Origin: Pseudomonas gingeri
Lineage (GTDB): Bacteria > Pseudomonadota > Gammaproteobacteria > Pseudomonadales > Pseudomonadaceae
DNA length: 64,000 bases
Assembly (NCBI RefSeq): GCF_013386165.1
Contig: NZ_JACAOS010000015.1
Span: 507,594-571,593, forward strand
Direction of reading: 5' to 3'
Positions 22,254 to 32,274 of the stretch are shown here, piece after piece (the stretch's first letter is position 1; the number at the start of each line of letters is the position of its first letter). Below the pieces are notes generated by a model. That model made no database searches. It was not told the origin of the DNA and saw only the letters and a list, made by a program, of their open reading frames with translations. A program made the position numbers and the translations under genes.

Positions 22254-24713
22254 TCAGCGGAATGTACCAGGCGCCTTGAACAGGAGAGGCCGGGGCCGGG
22301 CGGGTCGACACAACAGGCTGTCACAGGTGAATAACTGCGGTCGCTCTACAATGTAGCCTTGAGCATAGTCGACACCGATCTCGAGCAGGGCCTGCTCAAT
22401 CTGCGGTGTTTCAACGAATTCTGCAATCGTTCGCTTCCCCATGACATGGCCGATGTGATTGATCACCTCGACCATGGCGCGGTTAATCGGGTCGTCCAGC
22501 ATATCCTTTACGAAACTTCCATCGATCTTCAGGAAGTCTACAGGCAAATGTTTGAGATAGGCGAACGAAGACATTCCCGCGCAAAAATCGTCCAAGGAGA
22601 ACCGACAGCCCAAGTTCTTGAGTTCATTGATAAATCGTATGGCGCTGCCGAGATTGGAAATGGCGCTGGTTTCAGTTATTTCGAAACAAATCATATCCGG
22701 TGGAATCCCATGCACCCGGAACTGCTCATGCAGGAAGCCGAGGAAACCCTCGTCGCCAATGGTGGTGCCCGACAGATTGATCGCACACATCGCCATGACC
22801 CCCTCGCGCTTCTGGGCAATGCATTCGGCAATGACCTTGAAGACGTTCTGCACCACCCAGCGATCCAACTGGATCATCAGGCCATAACGCTCGGCGGCCG
22901 GAATAAAGCTGTCGGGCAGGATCATTCGGCCGGCTTCGTCATGCAAACGCAGGAGGATTTCCACGTGCCCACCGGAGTGGTCGGCGGGCCCTAGCGCGGC
23001 AATTTCCTGGGCATACAGGCAGAACCGGTTTTCCTCCAGCGCCATGTGCAAACGCTGGACCCAGGCCATCTCACCGAAGCGCAAGGACAATTCCGAGTCG
23101 TCGGCGTGATACACCTGGACCCGGTTGCGGCCCTTCTCCTTGGCCATGTAGCAGGCCATGTCCGCCGCCCGCAGCGAGGCCTCCAGGGTGGCCGGTGCCT
23201 GGGCGATGTGCACCAGGCCAATACTGACCGTGGTCACGAACGGCCGTCCCTTCCAGACAAAATGCAGGTTCTGTACCGTCTGGCGCAGGCCTTCGGCGAT
23301 CTTTTCCGCAGCGTCCGCCGGGCAGTTCTCCAGCAGGATGCCAAACTCGTCACCGCCCAGGCGGGCCAGGGTGTCGCCCTCCCGCAGCCCGGATTGCAAC
23401 AAGGCACAGATATGCCGGAGCAATTCATCGCCGGCGGCATGACCGCAGGTGTCATTGACCAGCTTGAACTGGTCCAGGTCGAGGAACATCAACGAGTGGC
23501 GCGCCGGCTGACGACTCAGATTGTGCAGCGCCTGTTCCAGGCGATACTCGAATTCACGCCGGTTGGCCAGGCCCGTCAAGGCGTCATGGGTGGCCTGCCA
23601 GGACAGATTGGCGATGTACTGCCGCTCCTGGGTCATATCGTGCAGCACCAGCACCGCGCCACTGACTTTGCCGGCGTTGCGGATCGGCGCCCCCACCAGC
23701 GTCACCGAGACGGTGCTGCCGTCCAGGCGCTGGATCAGCTTGGAATGCTCGCTGCCACCGCCCAGCCGGCCAGTGAGAATATGTTCGATCAGGGTAAAAC
23801 CTTCGTCCTGGGCATTTTCGTCGAGCAGGTTGAACAGCGCCGCCAGGGGCAAGCCATAGGCCTGTCCGGCTTTCCAATGGGTCAAGTGCTCGGCCGCCGG
23901 ATTCATATAGGCGATGGAGCCTTCCACATCGGTGGTGATGACCCCGTCACCAATCGACTCCAGGGTAATCTGCGCCCGCTCTTTTTCCAGTTGCAAGGCA
24001 TCGGCAAATGCATGGCGCTGGGCCAGTAGCTTGTGCGTGCGCAGCAAGGCCAGGGCGATCAGGACCAGGGCGGTGGCCAGGTTGGTGATCAGCAGCAAAC
24101 GGAGAATGACCCGCGAACCTTCGCCCAAGGCATCGCTGAAGGCTTTCGCCGCCGGCGTCACGCCATCATTGATGGCAAATATCTGGCTCTTCCAGCGCTG
24201 GATATCGGCATTGCTCTCCTGGTTGCCGGAGATCGCCCTGTGCATCTGCTGGGCGACAGCGTCCAGTTGCACCAGATAACTGTCGCCCACCGTCCATTTT
24301 TCAATGGCCCGCTCCAGATAACTGAAATGCCGAAAGTTGAGGTACAACCAGATGATGCTGGAGGCATCGTCGGGGTGGTTGCCGCCTTGCAGGATCCCGC
24401 GCCGGGCTGCGGCCAGATCCGGAGTGGGCGCATCCAGGGCAACCCGCAGGTCGTGCCCGCCCTGAGGCACGGCAATCGCCTCCTGGTATTTGCGGAAAAT
24501 CGTTTCGTCGCGGCTGTCAGCGTACAGATTGAGGTAATAGATCGCGTCCTTCTGGCCCTTGGACCAGAGGCTCTCACCCGCCACATATCCGCGCACCGCA
24601 GAAAGCACGTAGAGGCTGAGGCAGCCCAGCAAGGCCTGAAACAGGACAACGGCAATAAATGGCCAGACAATGCCCAATAGCCGTGGCGTTCCGAGAGTCC
24701 GCGTTTGCTTCAT
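22254..24713 (-). CDS. rbdA: Membrane PAS-GGDEF-EAL protein, biofilm dispersal regulator RbdA
   Basis: The 819-residue protein has two membrane helices (about residues 12-40 and 202-224) enclosing a periplasmic sensor, a PAS domain (about 245-365), a GGDEF domain with intact GGDEF at 453-457 and RxxD site REGD at 444-447, and an EAL domain (about 545-800). The EAL signature is EIL in VEILLRL, and the loop-6 motif is DDFCAG rather than DDFGxG, but the glutamate, INLSG, FEITET, SLDD and KIDG tracts remain. Length, domain order and the downstream genes match P. aeruginosa RbdA (PA0861), a c-di-GMP phosphodiesterase promoting dispersal. Confidence 0.88.
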   Translation of the reverse strand: MKQTRTLGTPRLLGIVWPFIAVVLFQALLGCLSLYVLSAVRGYVAGESLWSKGQKDAIYYLNLYADSRDETIFRKYQEAIAVPQGGHDLRVALDAPTPDLAAARRGILQGGNHPDDASSIIWLYLNFRHFSYLERAIEKWTVGDSYLVQLDAVAQQMHRAISGNQESNADIQRWKSQIFAINDGVTPAAKAFSDALGEGSRVILRLLLITNLATALVLIALALLRTHKLLAQRHAFADALQLEKERAQITLESIGDGVITTDVEGSIAYMNPAAEHLTHWKAGQAYGLPLAALFNLLDENAQDEGFTLIEHILTGRLGGGSEHSKLIQRLDGSTVSVTLVGAPIRNAGKVSGAVLVLHDMTQERQYIANLSWQATHDALTGLANRREFEYRLEQALHNLSRQPARHSLMFLDLDQFKLVNDTCGHAAGDELLRHICALLQSGLREGDTLARLGGDEFGILLENCPADAAEKIAEGLRQTVQNLHFVWKGRPFVTTVSIGLVHIAQAPATLEASLRAADMACYMAKEKGRNRVQVYHADDSELSLRFGEMAWVQRLHMALEENRFCLYAQEIAALGPADHSGGHVEILLRLHDEAGRMILPDSFIPAAERYGLMIQLDRWVVQNVFKVIAECIAQKREGVMAMCAINLSGTTIGDEGFLGFLHEQFRVHGIPPDMICFEITETSAISNLGSAIRFINELKNLGCRFSLDDFCAGMSSFAYLKHLPVDFLKIDGSFVKDMLDDPINRAMVEVINHIGHVMGKRTIAEFVETPQIEQALLEIGVDYAQGYIVERPQLFTCDSLLCRPARPRPLLFKAPGTFR

Positions 24714-24925
24714 GAGATCCCTTGCATCAGCACTACCAGATGAGCACTCGAGAGAAATCCACTCCTGATAGCACAGCCTAGGCTAATTTCCACGCTATCG
24801 AAGGGATCCACGCCCCCTTACCAGATCGCTGGAATTCATCCCGTGCTCGTACGCACAGAGGAAAAAGTCTTTCCGTCAATCAATTCAACCACTAAGCACA
24901 GAAAACCGGACAAAACTCAAGTGCG

Positions 24926-26737
24926 TCAAATTTTTTGCAGGTGTCCGTACAGCTTGGCGTAAAGACCACCATCAGCAATAAGCTGCTGATGATCGCCATC
25001 CTCGGCAATCCGTCCACCGTCGAACACCAACACCCGATCCGCCTGTTTCACCGCGGACAGGCGATGGGCAATGATCAGGGTGGTACGGCCACTGAGAAAG
25101 CGGCTCAAGGCTTGATGCAGGTTGTACTCGGTCGCCGCGTCCAATGCCGAGGTCGCTTCGTCGAGGATCACCACCTTGGGTTCGGCCAGGACCATCCGGG
25201 CAATCGCCAGACGCTGGCGCTGACCACCGGACAAACGCACCCCGGAACGCCCGACAATGCTGTCCAGGCCTTGCGGCAACACTTTGATCGTAGCGTCGAG
25301 CTGGGCAATTTCCAGTGCCCGCCAGCAAGCTTCATCACTGCGCTCGCGGCCCATGGTGAGGTTGGCGCGCACCGTATCGTTGAACAGCGCCGGGTGCTGC
25401 AGCACCACCGCCACATTCTCGCGCACAGTGTCCAGGCCGATATCGGCCTGGGAAGCGCCGCCAAAGCGAATGGTCCCGGCCTGGGCCGTGTACAGCCCCA
25501 ACAGCAGTTGCACCAGGGTGCTTTTACCACCACCGCTGGCCCCGACAATCGCCACCTTTTCACCAGGGGCGATGGACAGGTCCAACTGATCGAGCACCGG
25601 CTCCTCGCCATAGGCGAAACTCAGGCCCTGTACCTCGATACCCACGGTGTCACGCCCGACGAAGGGGTCGATACCACCGGGGTACTGCGGCTCGTCGGCA
25701 CGCGCCAGCAGTTCGTTGATCCGTTCCAGGGCACCACCGGCGGCATAGAAGGCATATTGCAGGTTCAACAACTGCTCCACCGGCCCGATCATGAACCAGA
25801 GGTAGCTGAACACCGCGAGCATCTGGCCGATGGACAGGTCCGAGAACAGCACAGTAAGCATCGCCGCCGCGCGGAAGATATCGATACCGAACTGGAACAG
25901 CAGCCCCGTCGCCCGGCTCGAGGCGTCGCTTTTCCATTGCGAGGCCACGGCATAGTCACGCACTTCCCGGGCCCGCATGCCCAGGCGCCCGAGGAAAAAG
26001 CCCTGGCGATTGCCGGCGCGCACTTCCTGGATCGCGTCGAGGGTCTCGGTCAGCGCCTGGGTAAACCGCGAGGTGCTGTCGTTTTCCAGCTTCTTCAGGT
26101 GCTTGACGCGCTTGCCCAGTTGCACCGTGGCGTAGATCACCAATGGGTTGAACAACAGAATCAACAGCGCGAGCTTCCAGTGCATCCAGACCAGGATGCC
26201 CGAGGTGCCCACCAGCGTCAGCATCGCCACCAGAAAACGGCTCAGGGTTTCGCCGACGAATTTGTCCAGGGTGTCCAGGTCGGTCACCAGGTGCGTGGTC
26301 ACGGTGCCGCTACCCAGGCTTTCATATTCGCCCAGGGAAATACGCTTCAACCGTTCGATCAGTCGGGTGCGGATGCGGTAGACAATGTCCTTGGCCAGCC
26401 CGGCGAACAGCCGCGCCTGCACCACGTTGAACACCAGCGCCCCGCAGCGCAGGCACAGGGTCACCAGCAACATCAGGCCGATATAACCGACGGCGCGCTG
26501 CCAGGGATCGGGCAGCAGGTGGTTCATCACCTTGAGCGCGGCATCGCCGTGGCCGAGCAGGACTTCGTCCACCAATAGCGGCAACAGCAGGGGAATCGGC
26601 ACGCTGCACAGGGTCGCCAGCACGGCCACCGCGTTGGCGATCCACAGCGCTTTTCGATGGTGCAGGGCCAGACGCCGAATTTCGGCCCAGCTCAGACGGT
26701 CCGCAGGGGGGTTAATCGGTTCGGGCTGTTCAAGCAC
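24926..26737 (-). CDS. ABC half-transporter (permease and ATPase fused)
   Basis: A GTG at 26737, overlapping the preceding stop by 8 bp, gives about 603 residues beginning VLEQPEPINPPADRLSW. The first half is a six-helix exporter membrane domain. The second half (about 345-600) has Walker A GASGGGKST, signature LSGGQRQRLAIARM, Walker B VVILDEATSALD and the H-loop IIAHRLS. It resembles MsbA/multidrug exporters and would act as a homodimer in the inner membrane. The substrate is unknown. It sits between a DsbA-like gene and rbdA, the PA0860 position. Confidence 0.9.
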   Translation of the reverse strand: MLEQPEPINPPADRLSWAEIRRLALHHRKALWIANAVAVLATLCSVPIPLLLPLLVDEVLLGHGDAALKVMNHLLPDPWQRAVGYIGLMLLVTLCLRCGALVFNVVQARLFAGLAKDIVYRIRTRLIERLKRISLGEYESLGSGTVTTHLVTDLDTLDKFVGETLSRFLVAMLTLVGTSGILVWMHWKLALLILLFNPLVIYATVQLGKRVKHLKKLENDSTSRFTQALTETLDAIQEVRAGNRQGFFLGRLGMRAREVRDYAVASQWKSDASSRATGLLFQFGIDIFRAAAMLTVLFSDLSIGQMLAVFSYLWFMIGPVEQLLNLQYAFYAAGGALERINELLARADEPQYPGGIDPFVGRDTVGIEVQGLSFAYGEEPVLDQLDLSIAPGEKVAIVGASGGGKSTLVQLLLGLYTAQAGTIRFGGASQADIGLDTVRENVAVVLQHPALFNDTVRANLTMGRERSDEACWRALEIAQLDATIKVLPQGLDSIVGRSGVRLSGGQRQRLAIARMVLAEPKVVILDEATSALDAATEYNLHQALSRFLSGRTTLIIAHRLSAVKQADRVLVFDGGRIAEDGDHQQLIADGGLYAKLYGHLQKI

Positions 26738-27365
26738 TGGCCGCGCGCTCCAGCCAACGGCCGAGCAGCGGAGCAAGTTCGGCCAACGGCTGGTAGCCAT
26801 TGGTCAGCAGCGCCAACTGGCCATTACGCTCGGCCAGCAAGGTCGGGAAACCGGCAATCCCCAGATCCTGGACCCAGGTGAAATCGGCGGCAGTGGCCGC
26901 ATGCTGCTCGGCCGTGTCAAAGGCCCCGGAAAACTCGATTCGCGGCAACCCGGCCTGCTCCGCCAGCTCCACCAGCACGCTGGCCTGGGTGACATCCCGG
27001 CCCTCGACATAAAAGGCCCGCTGGATCAGACCCACCAGCGCCCACGCACAGTCCGGCGCCAGGCTGCGCGCGGTGATCACGGCGCGACAGGCAGGCTCGG
27101 TGTCGTAGACGAACCCCTCGGGCAAGGCGCCGTCGAGCTTGAACGGCTGGCCGGTGGTCTCGGTGACCGCCTGCCAGTGTTCGAGGATATAACGTCGGGT
27201 CGTCGGCTCCAGCGCCGCGCCGCTGCCGGTACGCAAGCCACCCATCACCAGGTGCAGTTCGACACCCGCCGCCTGCGCCTGCTTGACCAGCGCTTCGGCC
27301 ACCGGGGCAAAGCCCCAGCACCAGGAACACATCGGGTCCATGACATACAGCAGGCGCGCGGACAT
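26730..27365 (-). CDS. DsbA/FrnE family thiol-disulfide protein
   Basis: The 211-residue protein has a thioredoxin-fold start RLLYVMDPMCSWCWGFAP with a CSWC active site, and the long helical insert typical of DsbA/FrnE proteins. A cis-proline region GIAGFPTLLAERNG comes near residue 175. It has no signal peptide, so it is probably cytoplasmic. It starts 3 bp after trhO behind GAGGG and overlaps the ABC transporter, so the three genes form one transcript. Confidence 0.88.
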   Translation of the reverse strand: MSARLLYVMDPMCSWCWGFAPVAEALVKQAQAAGVELHLVMGGLRTGSGAALEPTTRRYILEHWQAVTETTGQPFKLDGALPEGFVYDTEPACRAVITARSLAPDCAWALVGLIQRAFYVEGRDVTQASVLVELAEQAGLPRIEFSGAFDTAEQHAATAADFTWVQDLGIAGFPTLLAERNGQLALLTNGYQPLAELAPLLGRWLERAASA

Positions 27366-27368
27366 GGT

Positions 27369-28307
27369 TCAGCCCTCGGAAGATTGACGGTAGTTGTAAC
27401 CAATCGGGTGTGGCTGGTTGCGTGCCTTGGCCAGTTCGATCTGCTTCTGGCGGTCGATGGCGCTGCGACGGGTTTTCTCGCTCAACGTGTTCCAGCAATG
27501 CGGGCAACTGATCCCGGCCACATAGTGCTCCGAGGCACGCTCCTCGACGCTGATCGGCGTACGGCAGGCATGACATTGATCGTAGTCGCCTTCCGTCAGG
27601 TCATGGCGCACGGTCACACGGTTGTCGAAGACAAAGCAGTCGCCCTGCCACTTGCTCTGCTCCTGAGGCACCTCTTCAAGGTACTTTAGGATCCCGCCCT
27701 TGAGGTGATAGACCTCGTCGAAGCCCTGGCTGAGCATGTAGCTGGAGGCCTTCTCGCAACGAATACCACCGGTGCAGAACATGGCCACTTTCTTGTGCCG
27801 CGACGGGTCGAAGTGGGCTTTGATGTAATCGGGGAATTCGCGAAAACTGGTGGTTTTCGGGTCGATGGCGCCTTCGAAGGTGCCGATCGAGACTTCATAG
27901 TCGTTGCGGGTGTCGATCAGCAGCACTTCCGGATCGGCGATCAGGGCATTCCAGTTCTGCGGATCGACATAGGTGCCGACCTGTTTGTTCGGGTCCACAC
28001 CCTCGACACCCAGGGTGACGATTTCCTTCTTCAGCTTGACCTTGGTCCGATAGAACGGCTGGTCGTCGCAATAGGATTCCTTGTGGTCGATGTCGACCAT
28101 CCGCGGATCCAGCTTGAGCCAGGCGAGCAGGCCGTCGATACCTTCGCGGCTACCGGAAACCGTACCGTTGATGCCCTCTTCGGCGATCAGCAGGGTGCCC
28201 TTGATACCGTTGTCGACCATTGCCTGCTGCAGTGGCTCGCGCAAGGCAACGTAATCTTCCAGGGTGACGAACTTATAAAGTGCCGCCACGACTATGGGTT
28301 GAGTCAT
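27369..28307 (-). CDS. trhO: tRNA uridine(34) hydroxylase (oxygen-dependent)
   Basis: The ATG at 28307 ([16 protein letters not shown]) follows GGAG and gives 312 residues, the usual length for TrhO/YceA. The N-terminal domain has [16 protein letters not shown]. The rhodanese domain (about 120-215) has [14 protein letters not shown] and the catalytic cysteine in [18 protein letters not shown]-terminal CHACR...CPHCWN cysteine pair could bind metal. The enzyme hydroxylates U34 of some tRNAs using O2, toward cmo5U/mcmo5U. It follows bolA after a terminator. Confidence 0.94.
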   Translation of the reverse strand: MTQPIVVAALYKFVTLEDYVALREPLQQAMVDNGIKGTLLIAEEGINGTVSGSREGIDGLLAWLKLDPRMVDIDHKESYCDDQPFYRTKVKLKKEIVTLGVEGVDPNKQVGTYVDPQNWNALIADPEVLLIDTRNDYEVSIGTFEGAIDPKTTSFREFPDYIKAHFDPSRHKKVAMFCTGGIRCEKASSYMLSQGFDEVYHLKGGILKYLEEVPQEQSKWQGDCFVFDNRVTVRHDLTEGDYDQCHACRTPISVEERASEHYVAGISCPHCWNTLSEKTRRSAIDRQKQIELAKARNQPHPIGYNYRQSSEG

Positions 28308-28353
28308 GGGTGATTCTCTCCAGGTGGCTGCCCTCGCAAAGGGCGAACCGGAT

Positions 28354-28386
28354 GCAAAAAAAAACGCGCCGACTATGCGGCGCGTT
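28354..28386 (-). terminator. Rho-independent terminator downstream of bolA
   Basis: A perfect 9-bp stem AACGCGCCG/CGGCGCGTT closes a 6-base loop and is followed on the minus strand by nine T residues (28356-28364). It separates bolA from trhO. Confidence 0.92.
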
Positions 28387-28425
28387 GCGGATTCTAGCAA
28401 AAAAACACCGGTCAAAAAACCAGCT

Positions 28426-28722
28426 TCAATGCCCTCCGCCGGCACAGACCGGCGATGCCGGGGCCGTGCCGATTTTCACCCACTCTTCAGGGGTGTAGGT
28501 ATGCAGGGCCAACGCATGGAATTCACTCATCAGGTCACCCAGGCTGGCGTAGACCTTCTGGTGGCGCTTGACGCTGTTCAACCCGGCAAACTGGGCGCTG
28601 ACCAACACCGCCTTGAAGTGGGTCTGCAACCCACGGCTGTGCATATGGCTTTCGTCCAGGACTTGCAGGTGCTCGGGTTGCAGGGCGCCCAGTGCGGTTT
28701 CGATACGTTGCTGCATGCTCAT
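28426..28722 (-). CDS. bolA: BolA family protein
   Basis: The 98-residue protein has the compact BolA fold ([23 protein letters not shown], then [13 protein letters not shown] and [12 protein letters not shown]). BolA proteins partner monothiol glutaredoxins in iron-sulfur handling and affect morphology and biofilm formation. The start follows GGAG; an alternative ATG lies two codons in. The C-terminus carries a CAGGGH tail. It sits 12 bp after the DUF2059 gene, equivalent to PA0857. Confidence 0.93.
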   Translation of the reverse strand: MSMQQRIETALGALQPEHLQVLDESHMHSRGLQTHFKAVLVSAQFAGLNSVKRHQKVYASLGDLMSEFHALALHTYTPEEWVKIGTAPASPVCAGGGH

Positions 28723-28734
28723 CTCAGGCTCCGC

Positions 28735-29262
28735 TTACGGCTTTTTCTTGACCGCTGGCGTAGCGGCCTTGGCTGGCGCCAACTCGTTGGTCATGTCTTC
28801 CAGCAGCTTGTTCACCACCGGTACGGCGCTTTCCAGCTTGGCCTGGGTCATCTGGGCCGATTGCTGGGTCAGCTGCGGCATTTTTTCCAGGACTTTCTTA
28901 CCCAGTGGCGACTGGTAGAACGCGACCAGGTCCTTGAGTTCGGACTCGCTGAAGTTGTCGGTGTAGAGCTTGAGCATATCGGGCTTGAGCTTGTTCCAGC
29001 CGATAGCCTGGTCCAGGGCGGCATTGGCCTTGGCCTGATAGGTGTCCAGCAACGGCCTTTTCGACTCCGGCGCCTTGGTCTGATCGAAACGCTGGGCGAA
29101 CATTTGTTGCACTTGCATGTAGACCGGGGTTCCCAGCTTGTCGGCATGGGCCAATGTCAGGAAAGCTTCGGCACTGGCGTTGTGGCTGGCGGTATCGGCG
29201 AAAACCTGGCCGCTGGCGCATACCAGAGCAACCGCGGTACAGATGGCACGAAGACGGGTCAT
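28735..29262 (-). CDS. DUF2059 periplasmic protein
   Basis: The 175-residue protein has a signal peptide (MTRLRAICTAVALVCASG, cleaved near VFADT) and a helical DUF2059 domain with the characteristic LVAFYQSPLGKKVLEKMP. The C-terminus is lysine and alanine rich. The family has no assigned activity. It is directly upstream of bolA and divergent from fumC. Confidence 0.88.
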   Translation of the reverse strand: MTRLRAICTAVALVCASGQVFADTASHNASAEAFLTLAHADKLGTPVYMQVQQMFAQRFDQTKAPESKRPLLDTYQAKANAALDQAIGWNKLKPDMLKLYTDNFSESELKDLVAFYQSPLGKKVLEKMPQLTQQSAQMTQAKLESAVPVVNKLLEDMTNELAPAKAATPAVKKKP

Positions 29263-29452
29263 CGAGTTTCCTTTCTAAACAGGCGAGGTAAAACCCCAAG
29301 GGCGCCCATTCTGCGCCTAACAAAGTGTGTCACTCAACCCCGAGGCGAACGCGCAGGTGTCCGATGGTCGCGAAGAGAGTAAACCTGGAAGGGAACCCAG
29401 GCGTTCGATCAGGACCTAAACTGCGCTAACCCGCCATCAGGAGTGAAACCGA

Positions 29453-30847
29453 ATGAGTCGCATCGAAACCGACAGCCTTGGCCAGGTGAACGTACCGGAA
29501 GAGGCCTACTGGGGCGCCCAGACCCAGCGTTCGCTGATCAACTTCGCCATTGGCACGGAAAAAATGCCCTTGGCGGTCATGCACGCCCTGGCATTGATCA
29601 AGAAGGCCGCGGCACGGGTCAACAACCGTAATGGCGACCTGCCCGCCGATATCGCCCGACTGATCGAGCAGGCCGCCGACGAAGTGCTCGCCGGCGAGCA
29701 TGACGACCAGTTTCCCCTGGCGGTCTGGCAGACCGGTAGCGGCACCCAGAGCAACATGAACACCAACGAAGTGATTGCCGGGCGCGCCAACGAGCTGGCC
29801 GGCAAAGGTCGCGGCGGCAAGTCGCCGGTGCACCCCAACGATCACGTCAACCGTTCCCAGAGTTCCAACGACTGCTTCCCCACCGCCATGCACATCGCCG
29901 CCGTCCAGGCGGTGTACCAGCAGTTGCTGCCGGCAATGGCCGAGTTGTCCGGCGGGCTGGCGGAGCTGGCGGCACGTCATATGAAACTGGTGAAGACCGG
30001 ACGCACCCATATGATGGATGCCACGCCGATCACCTTCGGCCAGGAAGTCTCGGCCTACATCGCCCAACTGAACTACGCCGAGCGGGCGATTCGTTCGTCC
30101 TTGCCGGCGGTCTGCGAACTGGCCCAGGGCGGCACGGCGGTCGGCACCGGGCTGAATGCGCCCCATGGCTTTGCCGAGGCGGTCGCCGCCGAACTGGCGG
30201 CGCTGTCCGGCTTGCCGTTCATCAGCGCACCGAACAAATTTGCCGCCCTGGCCGGTCATGAACCCCTGACCAGCCTTTCCGGCGCACTGAAAACCCTCGC
30301 CGTGGCCCTGATGAAAATCGCCAACGACCTGCGCCTGCTGGGCTCGGGCCCGCGTACCGGGTTTGCCGAGGTCAAGTTGCCGGCCAACGAACCGGGCAGT
30401 TCGATCATGCCCGGCAAGGTCAACCCGACCCAGTGCGAAGCGCTGTCGATGCTGGCCTGCCAGGTGCTGGGTAATGACGTGACCATCGGTTTTGCGGCGA
30501 GCCAGGGTCACCTGCAACTGAATGTCTTCAAGCCGGTGATCATCCACAACCTGCTGCAATCGATCCTTCTGCTCAGTGATGGTTGCCGTAACTTCCAGCA
30601 GCACTGCATTGCCGGGCTTGAGCCCGATCCCGTGCAGATGGCCGCGCACCTGGAGCGCGGGCTGATGCTGGTGACAGCGTTGAATCCGCATATCGGCTAC
30701 GACAAGTCGGCACAGATAGCCAAGAAGGCCTATAGCGAAAACCTGACCTTGCGTGAGGCGGCGCTGGCGCTCGGTTATCTGACCGACGAAGAGTTCGATG
30801 CCTGGGTAAGGCCGGAAAACATGCTCGAGTCCGGCAAGAACGGCTGA
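29453..30847 (+). CDS. fumC: Fumarate hydratase, class II
   Basis: The 464-residue protein is a full-length iron-independent fumarase. It has [27 protein letters not shown] with the catalytic-site histidine, [11 protein letters not shown] and the superfamily signature [11 protein letters not shown]. It interconverts fumarate and malate. The ATG follows AGGAG. The genome context matches fumC2 (PA0854) rather than the fumC1-sodA locus, so a second fumarase gene elsewhere is likely. Confidence 0.96.
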   Translation: MSRIETDSLGQVNVPEEAYWGAQTQRSLINFAIGTEKMPLAVMHALALIKKAAARVNNRNGDLPADIARLIEQAADEVLAGEHDDQFPLAVWQTGSGTQSNMNTNEVIAGRANELAGKGRGGKSPVHPNDHVNRSQSSNDCFPTAMHIAAVQAVYQQLLPAMAELSGGLAELAARHMKLVKTGRTHMMDATPITFGQEVSAYIAQLNYAERAIRSSLPAVCELAQGGTAVGTGLNAPHGFAEAVAAELAALSGLPFISAPNKFAALAGHEPLTSLSGALKTLAVALMKIANDLRLLGSGPRTGFAEVKLPANEPGSSIMPGKVNPTQCEALSMLACQVLGNDVTIGFAASQGHLQLNVFKPVIIHNLLQSILLLSDGCRNFQQHCIAGLEPDPVQMAAHLERGLMLVTALNPHIGYDKSAQIAKKAYSENLTLREAALALGYLTDEEFDAWVRPENMLESGKNG

Positions 30848-30856
30848 CGCCGAGCC

Positions 30857-31816
30857 TTAATTGGCCATCAACCGCATGCGCCGGGCCTTGAGCCCGGCCA
30901 TCAATGATGGCCCCAACGCCACCAGTGCCGAACCCAACACCACCAGCAGCGCACCACCGTAACCCAGGCCATTGATGTCTTCGGGCCGCACAAACCCGGG
31001 CCACAACCAGGCCGCCAGGGCCACCGCGGCAAAGGTCACCAGGGGCGTGATCGCCAGGGTCGCGCTGACCCGTGACGCTTCCCAGTGCGCCAGGGCCTCG
31101 GCAAAGGCGCCGTACGCCACCAGGGTATTGAAGCAGCAACCCAGCAACAGCCAGCCTTGCAACGGGCTCAGTTGCAAGACTTCGGCCGGATGCACCCAGG
31201 GCGTGAGCAACAAGGCGCAAAACAGGTAGATCACCATCATCACCTGCAACGAATTCCACACCGTCAACAATTGCTTCTGGCTCAAGGCGTAGAAGGTCCA
31301 GACCGTCGACGCCAGCAACACCATCAGGACACCGGCGGTGTAAGTCCCCAGGGACGTCAGCAATTCACCCAGGCGCTGGTTGAAAAACAGCCCAAAGCCG
31401 AACAGCAGCACCAGCAGACCGAGGCCCTGCCCCAGGCTGAAGCGCTCCTTGAACACGAACAGGCTGGCGATCAGCAGGAAGATCGGCCCCATCTGCACCA
31501 CCAACTGCGCGGTGCCGGGACTGAGGCGGTTCAAGCCCATCAGGTAAAACACGTAGTTGCCCACCAGGCCGAGCACCGCCAGCAGCACCAGCCAGCCACC
31601 CCGCGGTCCGAGCACATGGCGGCTGGGCAAACGCCGGGTCGCCGCCAGATAGACGAAAAGACAGCCCCCCGACACGATCAATCGGCACCAGGTCACGGTC
31701 ACCGGGTCCATCACCTGCAATACCTGCTTGAGCTTGATCGGCAGGATGCCCCAGAGCACAGCGGTCAACAGCGCCAGAAACAGGCCATAACCCCAGCGGC
31801 CGGATGAGATGTGCAT
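30857..31816 (-). CDS. EamA (DMT) family transporter
   Basis: The ATG at 31816 (MHISSGRWGYGLFLALL) follows AGGA; the longer frame to 31978 is unsupported. About 319 residues form ten membrane segments in two EamA repeats, with LLTAVLWGILPIKLKQVL opening the first and GYGGALLVVLGSALVALG in the last helix. It is an inner-membrane drug/metabolite-superfamily exporter; the substrate cannot be predicted. It converges on fumC with 9 bp between stops. Confidence 0.9.
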   Translation of the reverse strand: MHISSGRWGYGLFLALLTAVLWGILPIKLKQVLQVMDPVTVTWCRLIVSGGCLFVYLAATRRLPSRHVLGPRGGWLVLLAVLGLVGNYVFYLMGLNRLSPGTAQLVVQMGPIFLLIASLFVFKERFSLGQGLGLLVLLFGFGLFFNQRLGELLTSLGTYTAGVLMVLLASTVWTFYALSQKQLLTVWNSLQVMMVIYLFCALLLTPWVHPAEVLQLSPLQGWLLLGCCFNTLVAYGAFAEALAHWEASRVSATLAITPLVTFAAVALAAWLWPGFVRPEDINGLGYGGALLVVLGSALVALGPSLMAGLKARRMRLMAN

Positions 31817-32028
31817 GAAGAGTCCTGTGGGCATAGGGGGGGAAGCGGCCATTCTAGGCCTTGCCGGGTCGGCAACACAGCCGGGGAGCACAGCCCGATG
31901 CGACCTTGAGCGTGCCAGAAGCGTCGCCAATAAACTGGCCCCGACCATTGATCGGAGGATCAGGCGCGCTATCTTCATAAGTTTTATGCTGAATTTCTGA
32001 CAGCTAAGTTCACCAGCGAGATTTCGCC

Positions 32029-32229
32029 ATGTTCGGCAAACGCGCGCAAGACCACACCGAGGCCACCCATTTCCGCAGTGACCGGGTCACGGCCATCAAT
32101 GGCCTGTTTTTCTTCAGCACCCGGGAAAACACCCTGGAAGGACCGTTCTTTACCCGGACCGATGCCGAACGCGAAACCCACCTGTATGTAAAACGCATGC
32201 AACTGGCGAATGCCATCAGGGCACTGTAG
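32029..32229 (+). CDS. DUF6316 family small protein
   Basis: The 66-residue protein (MFGKRAQDHTEATHFRSDRV, ending LYVKRMQLANAIRAL) resembles the small Pseudomonas family DUF6316. A GAGA sits at suitable spacing upstream. It is charged, without signal or membrane segment, and its function is unknown. It is preceded by an AT-rich promoter-like stretch and converges on the thiolase gene. Confidence 0.75.
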   Translation: MFGKRAQDHTEATHFRSDRVTAINGLFFFSTRENTLEGPFFTRTDAERETHLYVKRMQLANAIRAL

Positions 32230-32274
32230 GAACCAGCTGGCTGGCTACTACAGTGAGCGCGTATATCCCGGGAC

